Of a stretch of 64,000 nt of DNA, positions 9,924 through 18,993 are shown piece after piece. The stretch comes from Flavobacterium phragmitis (GTDB lineage Bacteria; Bacteroidota; Bacteroidia; Flavobacteriales; Flavobacteriaceae). Location of the stretch: positions 62,001 to 126,000 of the forward strand of contig NZ_FOMH01000008.1 of assembly GCF_900112575.1 (NCBI RefSeq). Reading direction: 5' to 3'. The position numbers and the translations under genes were made by a program. Below the pieces are notes generated by a model. It was not told the DNA's origin and made no database searches. It worked only from the letters and a program-made list of their open reading frames with translations. How positions within the stretch are numbered: position 1 is the first letter of the stretch; each line of letters opens with the position of its first letter.

Positions 9924-11447
9924 ATGAAAAAAATAATTATACTAACCGCAGCTTTTCTAGGTCTTGTTTTTACTGCTTGTGAAAACGAACTAGACCTGAA
10001 CAGCCCTAATGATATAACAGTGGACCAATATTGGAAAACTGAAAGTGATGCACAAGCTGGTGTAAACTCTATTTATGCCATGTTTTACAAAGACGGCCTT
10101 TGGGCAAGATGGATGTATTTTCGTTTAGACCTGACTTCTGATGAAGGTTACAGTGTAAGTCCATGGACGGAATTGGCAGACTGGACGAGATTCAATTACA
10201 TCAATTATAATTTTTGGGAAGGAAACGCTGTAACGTGGAGAGACAGTTATAAAGCAATTTTTAGATGCAACCAAGTTTTAGCGAATGTTCCAAATATCAC
10301 TTTCCAAAATGAAGATGATAAAAAGAAAATAATTGCTCAGGCTAAGTTTTTCAGAGCCTTACATTACTATTATTTAGCCGTGATTTGGGAAGATGTTCCA
10401 TTGGTTTTAGATCCTTCTACGCCGGCAGATTTACCACAGCAAAAAAAGGTGGATGAAATCTGGGCTCAGGTTGAAAAAGATTTGAATGAATCTTTTGATG
10501 ATTTACCAGCAAAATGGGGAACAGATCAGACGGGAAGACCTGATAAAGGAGCAGCAAAAGCATTTTTAGCAAAATTATACATGCAACAACGTAAATGGTC
10601 TGAAGCCAAAACAGCTTTAGAATATTTGATTACCGGCCCAGGTGCAAGATACAGTTTGGTGGCGAACTACAGAGACAATTTTACAGATGTAAATGAAAAC
10701 AACAGCGAATCTATTTTTGAAATCCAGTTTGGAGACCAAAGAAAAGGAGGAACTGGAGAAGATCAAAATGCGGCAGTTTCCAGTAACCGTTGTCAGTTTT
10801 TTGCGCCAAGAGGAATTGGATGGTCTGATGGCCAAGCTCGTTTTTGGCTCGTAAATGCTTTTAAACAAGAAAAAAACAAAGACGGTAATTTGGATATTCG
10901 TTTGAGATGGACATTGTACTACCCGCAGTTATTAGCTGATTTTGGAGACAAAACCTATAACAGAAACTGGGAATGGAACAATGATGAAGCTTGGTTCAGA
11001 AAAGGAAGCCGTGATTATTACCGAGATAATGAAGATTATTACAGCCAGGTAAATTACAGACTGGTTCGTTATGGAGATATCTTATTGCGTTATGCAGAAG
11101 TTTTAAACGAATTAGGAAGTACTGCCGAAGCTTATCAATATGTTGATCAGGTAAGAGCCCGTGTAAACATGAATACGTTGGCTGTTGCACATCCTGAAAT
11201 TGGTAATGATCATGACAAGTTCTTAGAACGTTTGAAAATGGAAAGAGTTTTGGAATTATGCGGAGAAAGTGTTCGTTGGGAAGACTTAAAACGTTGGGGT
11301 GATTTGAATACTCAGGCTGCTGTTGACAAAATCGCACTTCGTGATTCAGATTTTAAAAACTTCAAAGTGGGTAAAAATCATAGGATGCCAATTCCGCAAG
11401 TGGATGTAGATAATAATCCAAATCTGGAGCAAAACTCAGGATATTAA
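9924..11447 (+). CDS. SusD/RagB-family glycan-binding outer-membrane lipoprotein
   Basis: A 507-residue SusD-like lipoprotein. A short signal peptide ends in a lipobox (LVFTAC, Cys19), followed by an acidic ENELDLNSP stretch as in surface-exposed Bacteroidota lipoproteins. The N-terminal SusD-like region (PNDITVDQYWKTESDA) and the C-terminal RagB signature (RYGDILLRYAEVLNELG, ERVLELCGE, RWEDLKRWG) are clear. It would bind the glycan and close over the SusC barrel. It lies 16 bases after susC in the same direction, so the two are cotranscribed. A 266-base gap with an inverted repeat and a hairpin separates it from the enzymes downstream, which may lower their expression relative to susCD. Confidence 0.95.
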   Translation: MKKIIILTAAFLGLVFTACENELDLNSPNDITVDQYWKTESDAQAGVNSIYAMFYKDGLWARWMYFRLDLTSDEGYSVSPWTELADWTRFNYINYNFWEGNAVTWRDSYKAIFRCNQVLANVPNITFQNEDDKKKIIAQAKFFRALHYYYLAVIWEDVPLVLDPSTPADLPQQKKVDEIWAQVEKDLNESFDDLPAKWGTDQTGRPDKGAAKAFLAKLYMQQRKWSEAKTALEYLITGPGARYSLVANYRDNFTDVNENNSESIFEIQFGDQRKGGTGEDQNAAVSSNRCQFFAPRGIGWSDGQARFWLVNAFKQEKNKDGNLDIRLRWTLYYPQLLADFGDKTYNRNWEWNNDEAWFRKGSRDYYRDNEDYYSQVNYRLVRYGDILLRYAEVLNELGSTAEAYQYVDQVRARVNMNTLAVAHPEIGNDHDKFLERLKMERVLELCGESVRWEDLKRWGDLNTQAAVDKIALRDSDFKNFKVGKNHRMPIPQVDVDNNPNLEQNSGY

Positions 11448-11499
11448 AATTATGTATGGAGTGAAATAGCTTAAAATGGTTTCATTCAACAAGTATAAT

Positions 11500-11595
11500 C
11501 TAATTTAATCTGCTGAAATCTTTTAAAATCTGCGTGAAATACTTTTGTCGAATTCATTTTTTCACGCAGATTCATACAGATTAAAGCTGATTTAA
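11500..11595. repeat. Intergenic inverted repeat (AATCTGC/GCAGATT family)
   Basis: AATCTGCTGAAATC and AAAATCTGCGTGAAA on the left face TTTCACGCAGATTCATACAG and ATTAAAGCTGATTT on the right. This forms an imperfect hairpin just after the SusD gene. Related copies lie at 16467-16541 and 42788-42890. Confidence 0.6.
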
Positions 11596-11645
11596 ATTAA
11601 GATAATGGATAGGACAAATAACAAATGTGTTAAAGTTGATTTTTT

Positions 11646-11673
11646 GGGAATCAGATTTATAACTCTGATTCCC
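11646..11673 (+). other. Hairpin upstream of the GH5-like gene
   Basis: GGGAATCAGA and TCTGATTCCC form a perfect 10-base-pair stem with an 8-base loop. No T-run follows, so it is not a standard terminator. It lies 40 bases before the start of the next gene and could stabilise or attenuate the transcript. Confidence 0.5.
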
Positions 11674-11713
11674 TTATCATAAAAGAACGATTGTTCAAAA
11701 AAAGAAAATTGTA

Positions 11714-12886
11714 ATGAAGAAAGTAAAATTGGGTCTGACAGTATTGTTGGCAGGATTAGTATTGCTAAGCTGTAACAACAAAAAGAATACTGCTGAAGAA
11801 AGTAAAAAGGAAACCGTGATGGTTGAAAAAAGAGAAATCTGGACAAAAGATCAGGCCGATAAATGGTATGCAGAACAGCCTTGGTTGGTTGGGGCAAATT
11901 ATTCTCCTAGCACAGCTATAAATCAGTTAGAGATGTGGCAGTCCGCTACTTTTGATCCCAAAAGAATTGATCAGGAATTAGGCTGGGCAGAAAACTTAGG
12001 CATGAACGTTATGCGTGTCTATTTGCATGACTTATTGCACCAGCAAGATGCAGAAGGTTTGTACAAACGCATGGACCAGTTTCTTGAAATCGCAGACAAG
12101 CATCATATTAAAACGCTTTTTGTACTGTTTGATTCCTGCTGGGATCCGTTTCCTGCTTTAGGAAAACAAAGAGCTCCAAAACCGCATACTCACAATTCAG
12201 GCTGGGTGCAGTCTCCGGGACAAAAAACACTTCAGGATAAAACACAATATCCTCGTTTAGAAAAATATGTAAAAGAAACTGTAGCTCACTTTAAAGATGA
12301 TAAACGAATTTTAGGATGGGATGTTTGGAACGAACCGGATAATATGACAGGGCCATCTTATGAAAAAGTAGAAATAAAAAATAAAGTTGATTTGATTCTG
12401 CCACTTTTAAAAGATGTTTTTGTCTGGGCAAGAGAAAGCAATCCGTCACAGCCTTTAACTTCAGGAGTTTGGGTTGGAGATTGGAGCGACGAAGCTAAAA
12501 TGAAACCAATGCACCAAATGCAGATTGAACAATCTGATATTGTTTCTTTCCACAATTATGATAAACCAGCAGATTTCGAAAGAGTAGTGAAACAATTACA
12601 ACGTTACGGAAAACCATTGATCTGTACAGAATATATGGCAAGACCAAACGGAAGCACTTTCGAAGGATTTTTACCTCTTGCCAGAAAATACAATGTTGGT
12701 ATGATCAACTGGGGATTTGTTGATGGAAAAACGCAAACCAAATATGCTTGGGACAGCTGGACGAAAACTTACACTGCAGAACCAAAATTATGGTTTCACG
12801 ATATTTTACATACAGACGGAACGCCATATATTCAAGCAGAAACAGATTTGATTAAAAAGATGACTGCTGAGGCGAATAAAAAATAG
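11714..12886 (+). CDS. GH5-like (clan GH-A) glycoside hydrolase lipoprotein
   Basis: A 390-residue lipoprotein (lipobox LVLLSC, Cys20) with a TIM-barrel glycosidase. The acid/base Glu is predicted at E207 in WDVWNEPDN (end of beta-strand 4) and the nucleophile at E306 in LICTEYMARP (strand 7), the GH5/clan GH-A arrangement. MNVMRVYLHD is a typical strand-2 region. Close relatives in Bacteroidota are often labelled cellulase-family hydrolase or beta-xylanase, but the exact activity is not determined by these motifs. As a PUL member it probably cuts the target glycan at the cell surface or in the periplasm. Confidence 0.85.
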   Translation: MKKVKLGLTVLLAGLVLLSCNNKKNTAEESKKETVMVEKREIWTKDQADKWYAEQPWLVGANYSPSTAINQLEMWQSATFDPKRIDQELGWAENLGMNVMRVYLHDLLHQQDAEGLYKRMDQFLEIADKHHIKTLFVLFDSCWDPFPALGKQRAPKPHTHNSGWVQSPGQKTLQDKTQYPRLEKYVKETVAHFKDDKRILGWDVWNEPDNMTGPSYEKVEIKNKVDLILPLLKDVFVWARESNPSQPLTSGVWVGDWSDEAKMKPMHQMQIEQSDIVSFHNYDKPADFERVVKQLQRYGKPLICTEYMARPNGSTFEGFLPLARKYNVGMINWGFVDGKTQTKYAWDSWTKTYTAEPKLWFHDILHTDGTPYIQAETDLIKKMTAEANKK

Positions 12887-12925
12887 ATTGTTAGACTTCC
12901 TAGATTTTTAGAAAGTTAGATCTTT

Positions 12926-13146
12926 TTTGCCACAGATTAAAATGATTAACATCTGTGGCGAAAAAATTAAACACATAGAAACATAGATTTTATTATTTCT
13001 TTTTTGAGAGTATAGAAAAAGCTCGCTTTCACACATAGAGCTATGTGTATTTTAATAAATGAAATGCCTTTTGTAGACAAAGTAAAGCTATGTCTCTATG
13101 TGTTTAAAAAATCATTTTAATCTGTGAAATCTGTGGCAAAAACATT
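12926..13146. repeat. Nested inverted repeats between PUL genes (dispersed element, copy 2)
   Basis: The outer arms are TTTTTGCCACAGATTAAAATG (about 12926-12945) and its reverse-complement-like ATTTTAATCTGTG plus ATCTGTGGCAAAAA (about 13113-13145). Inside, AAACACATAGAAACATAGAT (about 12969) faces GCTATGTCTCTATGTGTTTA (about 13087-13106). The inner element is the same family as those near 207, 36270 and 43985. No open frame is visible in this 275-base gap. Confidence 0.7.
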
Positions 13147-13161
13147 TTAATTTTTAGCAAC

Positions 13162-14202
13162 ATGAAAAAAAACACAATAAAGCAACTCTTTTTTCTAGCG
13201 ACAATTCTAGTTGGATTTTTTGCGAAAGCACAACAACCAGACCCACCCGGACAAGTTAAAGGAAATGAGAAACCAAAAAACGAAGCCTATTTGTTTGCGC
13301 ACATGACGCATAACGATTATGGCAGATTGTATTATTCTGTTAGTTTGGATGGACTTCATTGGGAAAATCTGAATAACGGAAAACGCGTTTTTGAAGAATA
13401 CAAAGGACATCCCGACATCTGTAAAGGCCCAGACGGGAAATATTATATTGCAGGGAATACAGGAGACGATGCAAAATCAATCAATATCTGGGTTTCGGAT
13501 GATTTGATTACGTGGAAAAAACATTCAGATTATACGCCAGATTTAAAAAGCACGCCAGATTATTCAAACGCTTTACAGCGAATTGGCGCACCAAAATTGT
13601 ATTATGACGAACCTTCTCAAAAGTTTATCATGACATGGCACACGCCACATTTGGAAGGAACAAAAGAAGACGGAGAGCGTTATTGGGCAAGTCAGCGCAC
13701 TTTGTATGTTTTGTCTAAAGATTTGAAAACTTTCGAAGGAACTCCAAATCGTTTATTTGACTGGGATATGGGAACAATTGATGTTTTTATTCGTAAAGTC
13801 GGCGATTCCTACTACGCTGTGATTAAAGACGAAACATATCCAACTTTGTATTGGACAACCGGAAAAACAATCCGAATTGCCAAATCAAAAAATCTTTTAG
13901 GACCTTATTCTTTGCCCCAGCAATCTATCAGTCCAAACTTCAGAGAAGCGCCAATGCTGATTCCTTCTCCTGATGATAAAATATGGTATATGTATTACGA
14001 ACAATATCCGGGAGTTTCGTATGGATTATCTATCGCAGATAACCTAAACGGACCTTGGTATCAAGCCTCAGGCTACACTTTTTTCTCGGACTGGGACAAA
14101 TACAGTCTCCCAGAAAAAGTACGCCACGGCTGCATGATTACAATCTCTAAAAAAGAATACGACAGTTTGGTGAAGAAATTCGACCTTACGAAGAAGTTAT
14201 GA
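13162..14202 (+). CDS. GH43-like five-bladed beta-propeller glycosidase
   Basis: A 346-residue secreted protein with a signal peptide ending near FFAKAQ. Repeated blades of the type LYYSVSLDGLHWENL, INIWVSDDLITWKKH and IRIAKSKNLLGPY are typical of GH43 propellers acting on arabinose- or xylose-containing glycans. Acidic residues in GHPDI, GTIDVF and FREAPMLI are at plausible catalytic positions, but the motifs differ from those of the two classical GH43 enzymes downstream, so it probably belongs to a different GH43 subfamily or a related propeller family. The stop codon runs directly into a GTTATGAG-type repeat. Confidence 0.75.
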   Translation: MKKNTIKQLFFLATILVGFFAKAQQPDPPGQVKGNEKPKNEAYLFAHMTHNDYGRLYYSVSLDGLHWENLNNGKRVFEEYKGHPDICKGPDGKYYIAGNTGDDAKSINIWVSDDLITWKKHSDYTPDLKSTPDYSNALQRIGAPKLYYDEPSQKFIMTWHTPHLEGTKEDGERYWASQRTLYVLSKDLKTFEGTPNRLFDWDMGTIDVFIRKVGDSYYAVIKDETYPTLYWTTGKTIRIAKSKNLLGPYSLPQQSISPNFREAPMLIPSPDDKIWYMYYEQYPGVSYGLSIADNLNGPWYQASGYTFFSDWDKYSLPEKVRHGCMITISKKEYDSLVKKFDLTKKL

Positions 14203-14395
14203 GTTATGAGTTAGAAGTTAGAAGTTAGAAGTTATGAGTTAAGGGTTTTGAGTTAGAAGTTAGAAGTTATGAGTTAAGGGTTTTGAGTTAGAAGTTAGGT
14301 GAGATAAGTTAACGTTTTATCATTAAAAAACACAATAACAATTTTTAGTTGACGCATAACAAATAACTCATACCCCTTAACTCATAAATCAAAAA
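14203..14395. repeat. GTTATGAG/GTTAGAAG tandem low-complexity array with inverted end
   Basis: Units such as GAGTTAGAAGTTAGAAGTTA and TGAGTTAAGGGTTTTGAG recur from the stop codon to about 14300. The far end (about 14359-14385) holds AACTCATACCCCTTAACTC, which is the reverse complement of the unit. A similar array is at 62706-62840 and a short one just after the stop at 18788. The array carries no gene. Confidence 0.75.
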
Positions 14396-14488
14396 TATGG
14401 TTAGTTAAGTTAGTTTAGTTCAGTAATTACCAGGCTTATGTGGAGATAAGTCTGGTAATTCAATTTTAGTTTAGATAAATATTTTCAC

Positions 14489-14611
14489 CATATAAGATAT
14501 ATAAGTTCATATTAAGTTTAGTTTTAGTTTGAAAGTCAAAACTTATATTTTCTTGGCAATGCTTAACAACCGTTGCTTAAACTAAAATGAACTTACATGA
14601 CTTATATGGTT
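14489..14611. repeat. Long imperfect inverted repeat before the GH2 gene
   Basis: ACCATATAAGATATATAAGT with TTCATATTAAGTTTAGTTTT on the left is matched by CTTAAACTAAAATGAACTT with ACATGACTTATATGGT on the right, giving arms of roughly 40 bases around a central loop. It lies about 40 bases before the GH2 start and belongs to none of the other repeat families in the window. Confidence 0.65.
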
Positions 14612-14651
14612 TGAAAAAAATGGGAGTGTAAAATCTCAAATATTATAGGAT

Positions 14652-16466
14652 ATGAAAAGAAAAAGTATCGTTTTTATCGCTTTATTATCTGTTTTGATGG
14701 TAAATGCGCAATGGAAACCGCAGGGAGACAAAATCAAGACCAAATGGGCAGAACAGGTTGATCCGAATAAAACGTTACCTGAATATCCCCGTCCGATTAT
14801 GGAGCGAAGCCAATGGAAGAATCTGAATGGTTTGTGGAATTACAGTATTCAGGAATTCGGAAAAACAGCGCCTTCAAAATATGATGGGAAAATTCTGGTT
14901 CCGTTTGCAGCTGAATCCAGTTTGTCCGGAGTGATGAAAGAAGTTGGTTCTAAAAATGAACTTTGGTACCAAACCAGTTTTTCTATTGAATCTGGATGGA
15001 GTGGCAAAAACATTCTGTTGCATTTTGGTGCTGTAGATTGGAAAACAGAGGTTTTTGTGAATGATGTAAAAGTCGGTTCTCATATGGGAGGTTATACGCC
15101 GTTTTCGTTTGATATTACGCCATTTGTTCAAAAAGGAAAAAATCAAAAGCTGGTTGTAAAAGTTTGGGATCCATCCAATGACGGACCACAGCCAAGAGGA
15201 AAGCAAGTTAAAAATCCAGAAGGAATCTGGTACACACCTGTTACCGGAATCTGGCAGACGGTTTGGATTGAACCAGTAAATGCTAAAAATATTATAGCTT
15301 TAAAAACGACTCCAAATATCGACCAAAATATTATCAGCATCAAAGCTGAGGTAAATGGATCAGAAAAGGGAGATGTGGTGGAAATAGCTGTTTTTGATAA
15401 CGGAAAAGAAATTGCAAAAGAAAAAGCGGTAATTGGAGAAAGCAATGATATTGTACTAAGTAATCCAAAATTATGGTCGCCTGAAAGTCCGTTTTTGTAT
15501 CAGACTAAAATTCGCTTGATTAGCAAAAACAAAGTGGTTGATGAGGTGAAAAGTTATTTTGCGATGCGTAAAATTTCTTCCAAAAGAGATGAAAACGGTA
15601 TTTTGAGAATGCAGCTAAACAACAAAGATTATTTTCAATTTGGACCTTTAGACCAAGGCTGGTGGCCAGACGGATTGTACACCGCTCCAACTGACGAGGC
15701 TTTAAAATACGACATCATAAAAACAAAAGAATTAGGTTTTAATATGATTCGTAAACACGTAAAAGTAGAGCCGGAACGCTGGTATACGCATTGTGATCAG
15801 CTGGGAATTCTGGTTTGGCAGGATATGCCAAGCGGAGACGAGCAGCCAATCTGGCAAAACAGAAAATACTTTGATGCAACAGAGTTGCAACGTTCTGCAA
15901 AGTCTGAGGAAATCTATAGAAAAGAATGGAGAGAAATCATGGATCATTTGTATTCTTATCCAAGTATTGTGGTTTGGGTTCCGTTTAATGAAGCTTGGGG
16001 ACAATTTAAAACCGTCGAAATTACAGAATGGACAAAGAACCACGATTCAACTCGTTTGATTAACTCTGCAAGTGGAGGAAATCATTTTCAAACGGGCGAT
16101 ATTTTGGATTTGCATAATTACCCAGGTCCAGAAATGTATTTGTATGATGCCAGAAGAGTTACAGTACTAGGAGAATATGGAGGAATCGGTTTGCCGCTTG
16201 AAGGACATCTTTGGAGAGCAAATGACAACTGGGGTTACATTAAATTTAAAAATGCGGGTGAAGTTACCACCGAATACATAAAGTACGCGGAAATGCTTCG
16301 AAAATACGTTAAAACGGGATTCTCTGCAGCAGTCTACACTCAAACAACCGATGTGGAAGGTGAAGTAAACGGTTTTATGACTTACGATCGTAAAGTTGAC
16401 AAAATGGATTTCAAGGCTGTAAATAAAGTCAATACAGAAGTTATAAATGCTTTGAATCAAAAATGA
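14652..16466 (+). CDS. Secreted GH2-family glycoside hydrolase
   Basis: A 604-residue GH2 enzyme with a signal peptide (cleaved near VNAQ, residue 20). The domains are an N-terminal jelly-roll sugar-binding domain (about 50-205), an immunoglobulin-like linker domain (about 212-305) and a TIM barrel (about 310-600). The acid/base Glu is E447 in VPFNEAWG and the nucleophile is probably E508 in VLGEYGG. GH2 covers beta-galactosidase, beta-mannosidase, beta-glucuronidase and alpha-arabinofuranosidase-type enzymes; the length is short for LacZ-like members and no C-terminal beta-sandwich is present. The activity cannot be fixed from sequence alone. Confidence 0.9.
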   Translation: MKRKSIVFIALLSVLMVNAQWKPQGDKIKTKWAEQVDPNKTLPEYPRPIMERSQWKNLNGLWNYSIQEFGKTAPSKYDGKILVPFAAESSLSGVMKEVGSKNELWYQTSFSIESGWSGKNILLHFGAVDWKTEVFVNDVKVGSHMGGYTPFSFDITPFVQKGKNQKLVVKVWDPSNDGPQPRGKQVKNPEGIWYTPVTGIWQTVWIEPVNAKNIIALKTTPNIDQNIISIKAEVNGSEKGDVVEIAVFDNGKEIAKEKAVIGESNDIVLSNPKLWSPESPFLYQTKIRLISKNKVVDEVKSYFAMRKISSKRDENGILRMQLNNKDYFQFGPLDQGWWPDGLYTAPTDEALKYDIIKTKELGFNMIRKHVKVEPERWYTHCDQLGILVWQDMPSGDEQPIWQNRKYFDATELQRSAKSEEIYRKEWREIMDHLYSYPSIVVWVPFNEAWGQFKTVEITEWTKNHDSTRLINSASGGNHFQTGDILDLHNYPGPEMYLYDARRVTVLGEYGGIGLPLEGHLWRANDNWGYIKFKNAGEVTTEYIKYAEMLRKYVKTGFSAAVYTQTTDVEGEVNGFMTYDRKVDKMDFKAVNKVNTEVINALNQK

Positions 16467-16541
16467 TTTTTTCCTCTCGCAGATTTGGCAGATTTAGCGG
16501 ATAAAATAATCTGCATGATCTGTCAAATCTGCGGGAAAAAT
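16467..16541. repeat. Intergenic inverted repeat (CGCAGATTTGGCAGATTT family)
   Basis: TTTTTCCTCTCGCAGATTTG (from 16467) faces TCAAATCTGCGGGAAAAA (to about 16540), with inner GGCAGATTT and AATCTGCATGATC arms. It starts right after the GH2 stop codon and ends 18 bases before the next ATG. The open frame continuing upstream of 16560 is an artefact of this repeat. Confidence 0.75.
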
Positions 16542-16559
16542 TCAAATAAAAAAACTAAA

Positions 16560-17582
16560 ATGAAAAAATACCTATTTCTTTTCCTGTTCACGACAATAAG
16601 TTTTGCGCAGCAAAAAACATTTACAAACCCAATATTGCCGGCGGGAGCAGATCCTTACAGTACATATTACAAAGGTTATTATTACTATACCAATACGCTT
16701 GGAAATAAACTGGTTTTGTGGAAAGCAAAAGACTTGTCGGATATTAAAAATGCTGAAAGTAAAGTAATCTGGGCACCGCCTAAAAACACTAATTATTCGG
16801 CAGAAATCTGGGCTCCTGAGTTTCATATCATTAACGGAAAATGGTATTGTTATTTTGCTGCAGATAACGGTGATAACAACAATCACAGAATGTATGTTTT
16901 GGAGAACAAATCCTCAGATCCGTTTAAAGGAAATTTCAAATTTAAAGGCAAAATCGCAGCAAAAACCGATAAGTGGGCAATCGACGGAAATGTTTTCGAA
17001 CATAAAAAACAATTGTACATGATTTGGGCAGGCTGGGAAGGAGATACCAACGGTCAGCAGAATATTTATATCGCTAAAATGAAGAATCCGTTAGAAATCG
17101 ATGGTGACAGAGTGATGATTGCTGCACCAACGTATGACTGGGAAACACATGGCGCTTTACATGATGATGTAAATCCGCCTCAGGTGAATGTGAATGAAGG
17201 TCCTCAGTTTTTAGAAAGAAACGGTAAAATTTTCATTGTGTTTTCAGCAAGTGGCTGTTGGACTGACTTTTATGCTTTGGGATTGTTGGCTTTTAATGGC
17301 GGAGATAATCTGTTAGATCCATATGCTTGGAAAAAATCTCCTGAACCCATCTTCAAACAATCAGAAAAAAATAAAGTTTATGCGCCAGGACATAATTCAT
17401 TTTTCAAATCTCCAGACGGAAAAGAAGATTGGATTTTGTATCACGCCAATTCCAATCCAGGAGAGGGTTGCGGAAACAAAAGATCTCCAAGAATGCAAAG
17501 AATTGATTGGGATATAAATGGATATCCAGTTTTAGGTGAGCCAGTGAGTGAAGAAACCAAACTGGCAATTCCGTCAAAATAA
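16560..17582 (+). CDS. GH43-family glycoside hydrolase (probable arabinosidase/xylosidase)
   Basis: A 340-residue secreted GH43 enzyme with a signal peptide ending in TISFAQ. The three catalytic acids are in standard places: Asp31 in GADPYSTYY (general base), Asp142 in WAIDGNVF (pKa modulator) and Glu213 in VNEGPQFL (general acid). The protein is a single five-bladed propeller without an extra beta-sandwich. The frame can be read upstream to 16485, but that part is encoded by an inverted repeat; the ATG at 16560 gives a proper signal peptide. It lies in the enzyme cluster of the PUL and probably trims side chains of the imported or surface-bound glycan. Confidence 0.9.
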   Translation: MKKYLFLFLFTTISFAQQKTFTNPILPAGADPYSTYYKGYYYYTNTLGNKLVLWKAKDLSDIKNAESKVIWAPPKNTNYSAEIWAPEFHIINGKWYCYFAADNGDNNNHRMYVLENKSSDPFKGNFKFKGKIAAKTDKWAIDGNVFEHKKQLYMIWAGWEGDTNGQQNIYIAKMKNPLEIDGDRVMIAAPTYDWETHGALHDDVNPPQVNVNEGPQFLERNGKIFIVFSASGCWTDFYALGLLAFNGGDNLLDPYAWKKSPEPIFKQSEKNKVYAPGHNSFFKSPDGKEDWILYHANSNPGEGCGNKRSPRMQRIDWDINGYPVLGEPVSEETKLAIPSK

Positions 17583-17606
17583 TAGCAAAATTTTAAAATT
17601 CGATAA

Positions 17607-18788
17607 ATGAAAAATATTCAGATTACTGCGGTTTTAATATTGGCACTTTTGCAATTCAATTGTAAAGACAGTAAAAAAGAAAATTCAGTTTCAAAAGATA
17701 ATACCGCTGAAATTGCTATAGATTCGGTAAAAACAGTTTTGGAAACCAAAAATTTCGATACTATCATCGACGGTAAAAAAGTGGGTTTGTATTGGATCGA
17801 AAACAAAGGGATTAAAGCTGCGTTTACCAACTATGGTGGGCGATTGGTAGGTTTGTGGGTGAATGATAAAAACGGAAAACCGACTGATGTTGTGGTCGGA
17901 ATGAACAGTGTAAAAGGCTTTAAAACTTCAACTGAGCCATATTTTGGCGCTACAATTGGAAGGGTAGGCAACAGAGTTGCATTAGGGAAATTTACATTGG
18001 AAGGAAAGCAGTATCAAATTCCTTTAAACAATGGAAAAAATGCATTGCATGGCGGTGTAAAAGGGTTTCAGGATGTGGTTTGGAATGCTGCAAAGACAAA
18101 CGAAAATACTTTGGTTTTTACTTATCTTTCACCAGATGGCGAACAAGGTTTTCCCGGAAATTTAAATGTAAAAGTGACTTACACACTTACAGATGATAAT
18201 GCCGTGAGGATGGAATACGAAGCGACAACAGATAAAACCACCATTGTCAACTTAACCAATCATGCCTTTTTTAACTTAAATGGGGAAGGAAGCGGTACGA
18301 TTCTAAATCACCAATTACAGATTTATGGAGATAAATTTACGCCAGTGGACGAAGGTTTGATTCCGACTGGTGAATTAAAATCTGTAAAAAATACGCCTTT
18401 TGATTTTACTTCAAAACATACCATTGGTGAAAGAATAGAAACCAAAGATGATCAGCTGAAATTTGGGAAGGGGTACGATCATAATTATGTTCTCAATACC
18501 GTTAAAAAAGATGGTTTTATTCATGCAGCAACAATAAAAGGAGATGTTTCAGGTATTACTTTAGATGTTTATACAGAAGAAATTGGTTTACAGTTTTATA
18601 GCGGAAATTTTATGCAGAGTAAAAATACCTTTAAATCAGGAGCGAAAGATGATTTTAGGACAGCTTTTGCTCTTGAAACACAGCATTTTCCAGATGCTCC
18701 AAACCAGCCAAAATTTGCTCCAATAACGTTAAAAGCAGGAGAGAAGTATCATACAGTTTCTTTGTATCAATTTTCATCTCAAAAGTGA
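17607..18788 (+). CDS. Aldose 1-epimerase (mutarotase), lipoprotein
   Basis: A 393-residue GalM-type epimerase that interconverts alpha and beta anomers of free sugars such as galactose, glucose or arabinose. It has a lipobox (ALLQFNC, Cys19), so it is probably periplasmic or membrane-anchored. Typical motifs are GATIGRVGNR, ALHGG (His148), NLTNHAFFNL (His219) and the catalytic Glu357 in FALETQHFPDAPNQP. The gene starts 24 bases after the GH43 stop and is surely cotranscribed with it. A PUL-linked mutarotase fits release of free aldoses by the neighbouring enzymes. Confidence 0.93.
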   Translation: MKNIQITAVLILALLQFNCKDSKKENSVSKDNTAEIAIDSVKTVLETKNFDTIIDGKKVGLYWIENKGIKAAFTNYGGRLVGLWVNDKNGKPTDVVVGMNSVKGFKTSTEPYFGATIGRVGNRVALGKFTLEGKQYQIPLNNGKNALHGGVKGFQDVVWNAAKTNENTLVFTYLSPDGEQGFPGNLNVKVTYTLTDDNAVRMEYEATTDKTTIVNLTNHAFFNLNGEGSGTILNHQLQIYGDKFTPVDEGLIPTGELKSVKNTPFDFTSKHTIGERIETKDDQLKFGKGYDHNYVLNTVKKDGFIHAATIKGDVSGITLDVYTEEIGLQFYSGNFMQSKNTFKSGAKDDFRTAFALETQHFPDAPNQPKFAPITLKAGEKYHTVSLYQFSSQK

Positions 18789-18993
18789 TAAGTTATGAGT
18801 TAAAAAGTTAGGAGTAGAAGACCTTTTTTTACGAAGATTTTGGAACTTCTTTTTTACAAAATTGAAATAGATTTTTTTCGATAAAATGATGGTTTTTCGG
18901 CTGATTTTCTATTATAGATTTTTTCTATAGTTAATGTTTAACTATTTGATATTTAGTTTTTAAAATTAATTTAATTAAATAAAAAGTTTAATA

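Noticed and set aside
11646..11673. Hairpin as terminator of the susCD transcript
   Set aside because: It has a strong stem but no T-run on the plus strand, so it is kept only as a hairpin.
16485..16559. N-terminal extension of the GH43 gene
   Set aside because: This part is encoded by an intergenic inverted repeat, and the ATG at 16560 is followed by a standard signal peptide.
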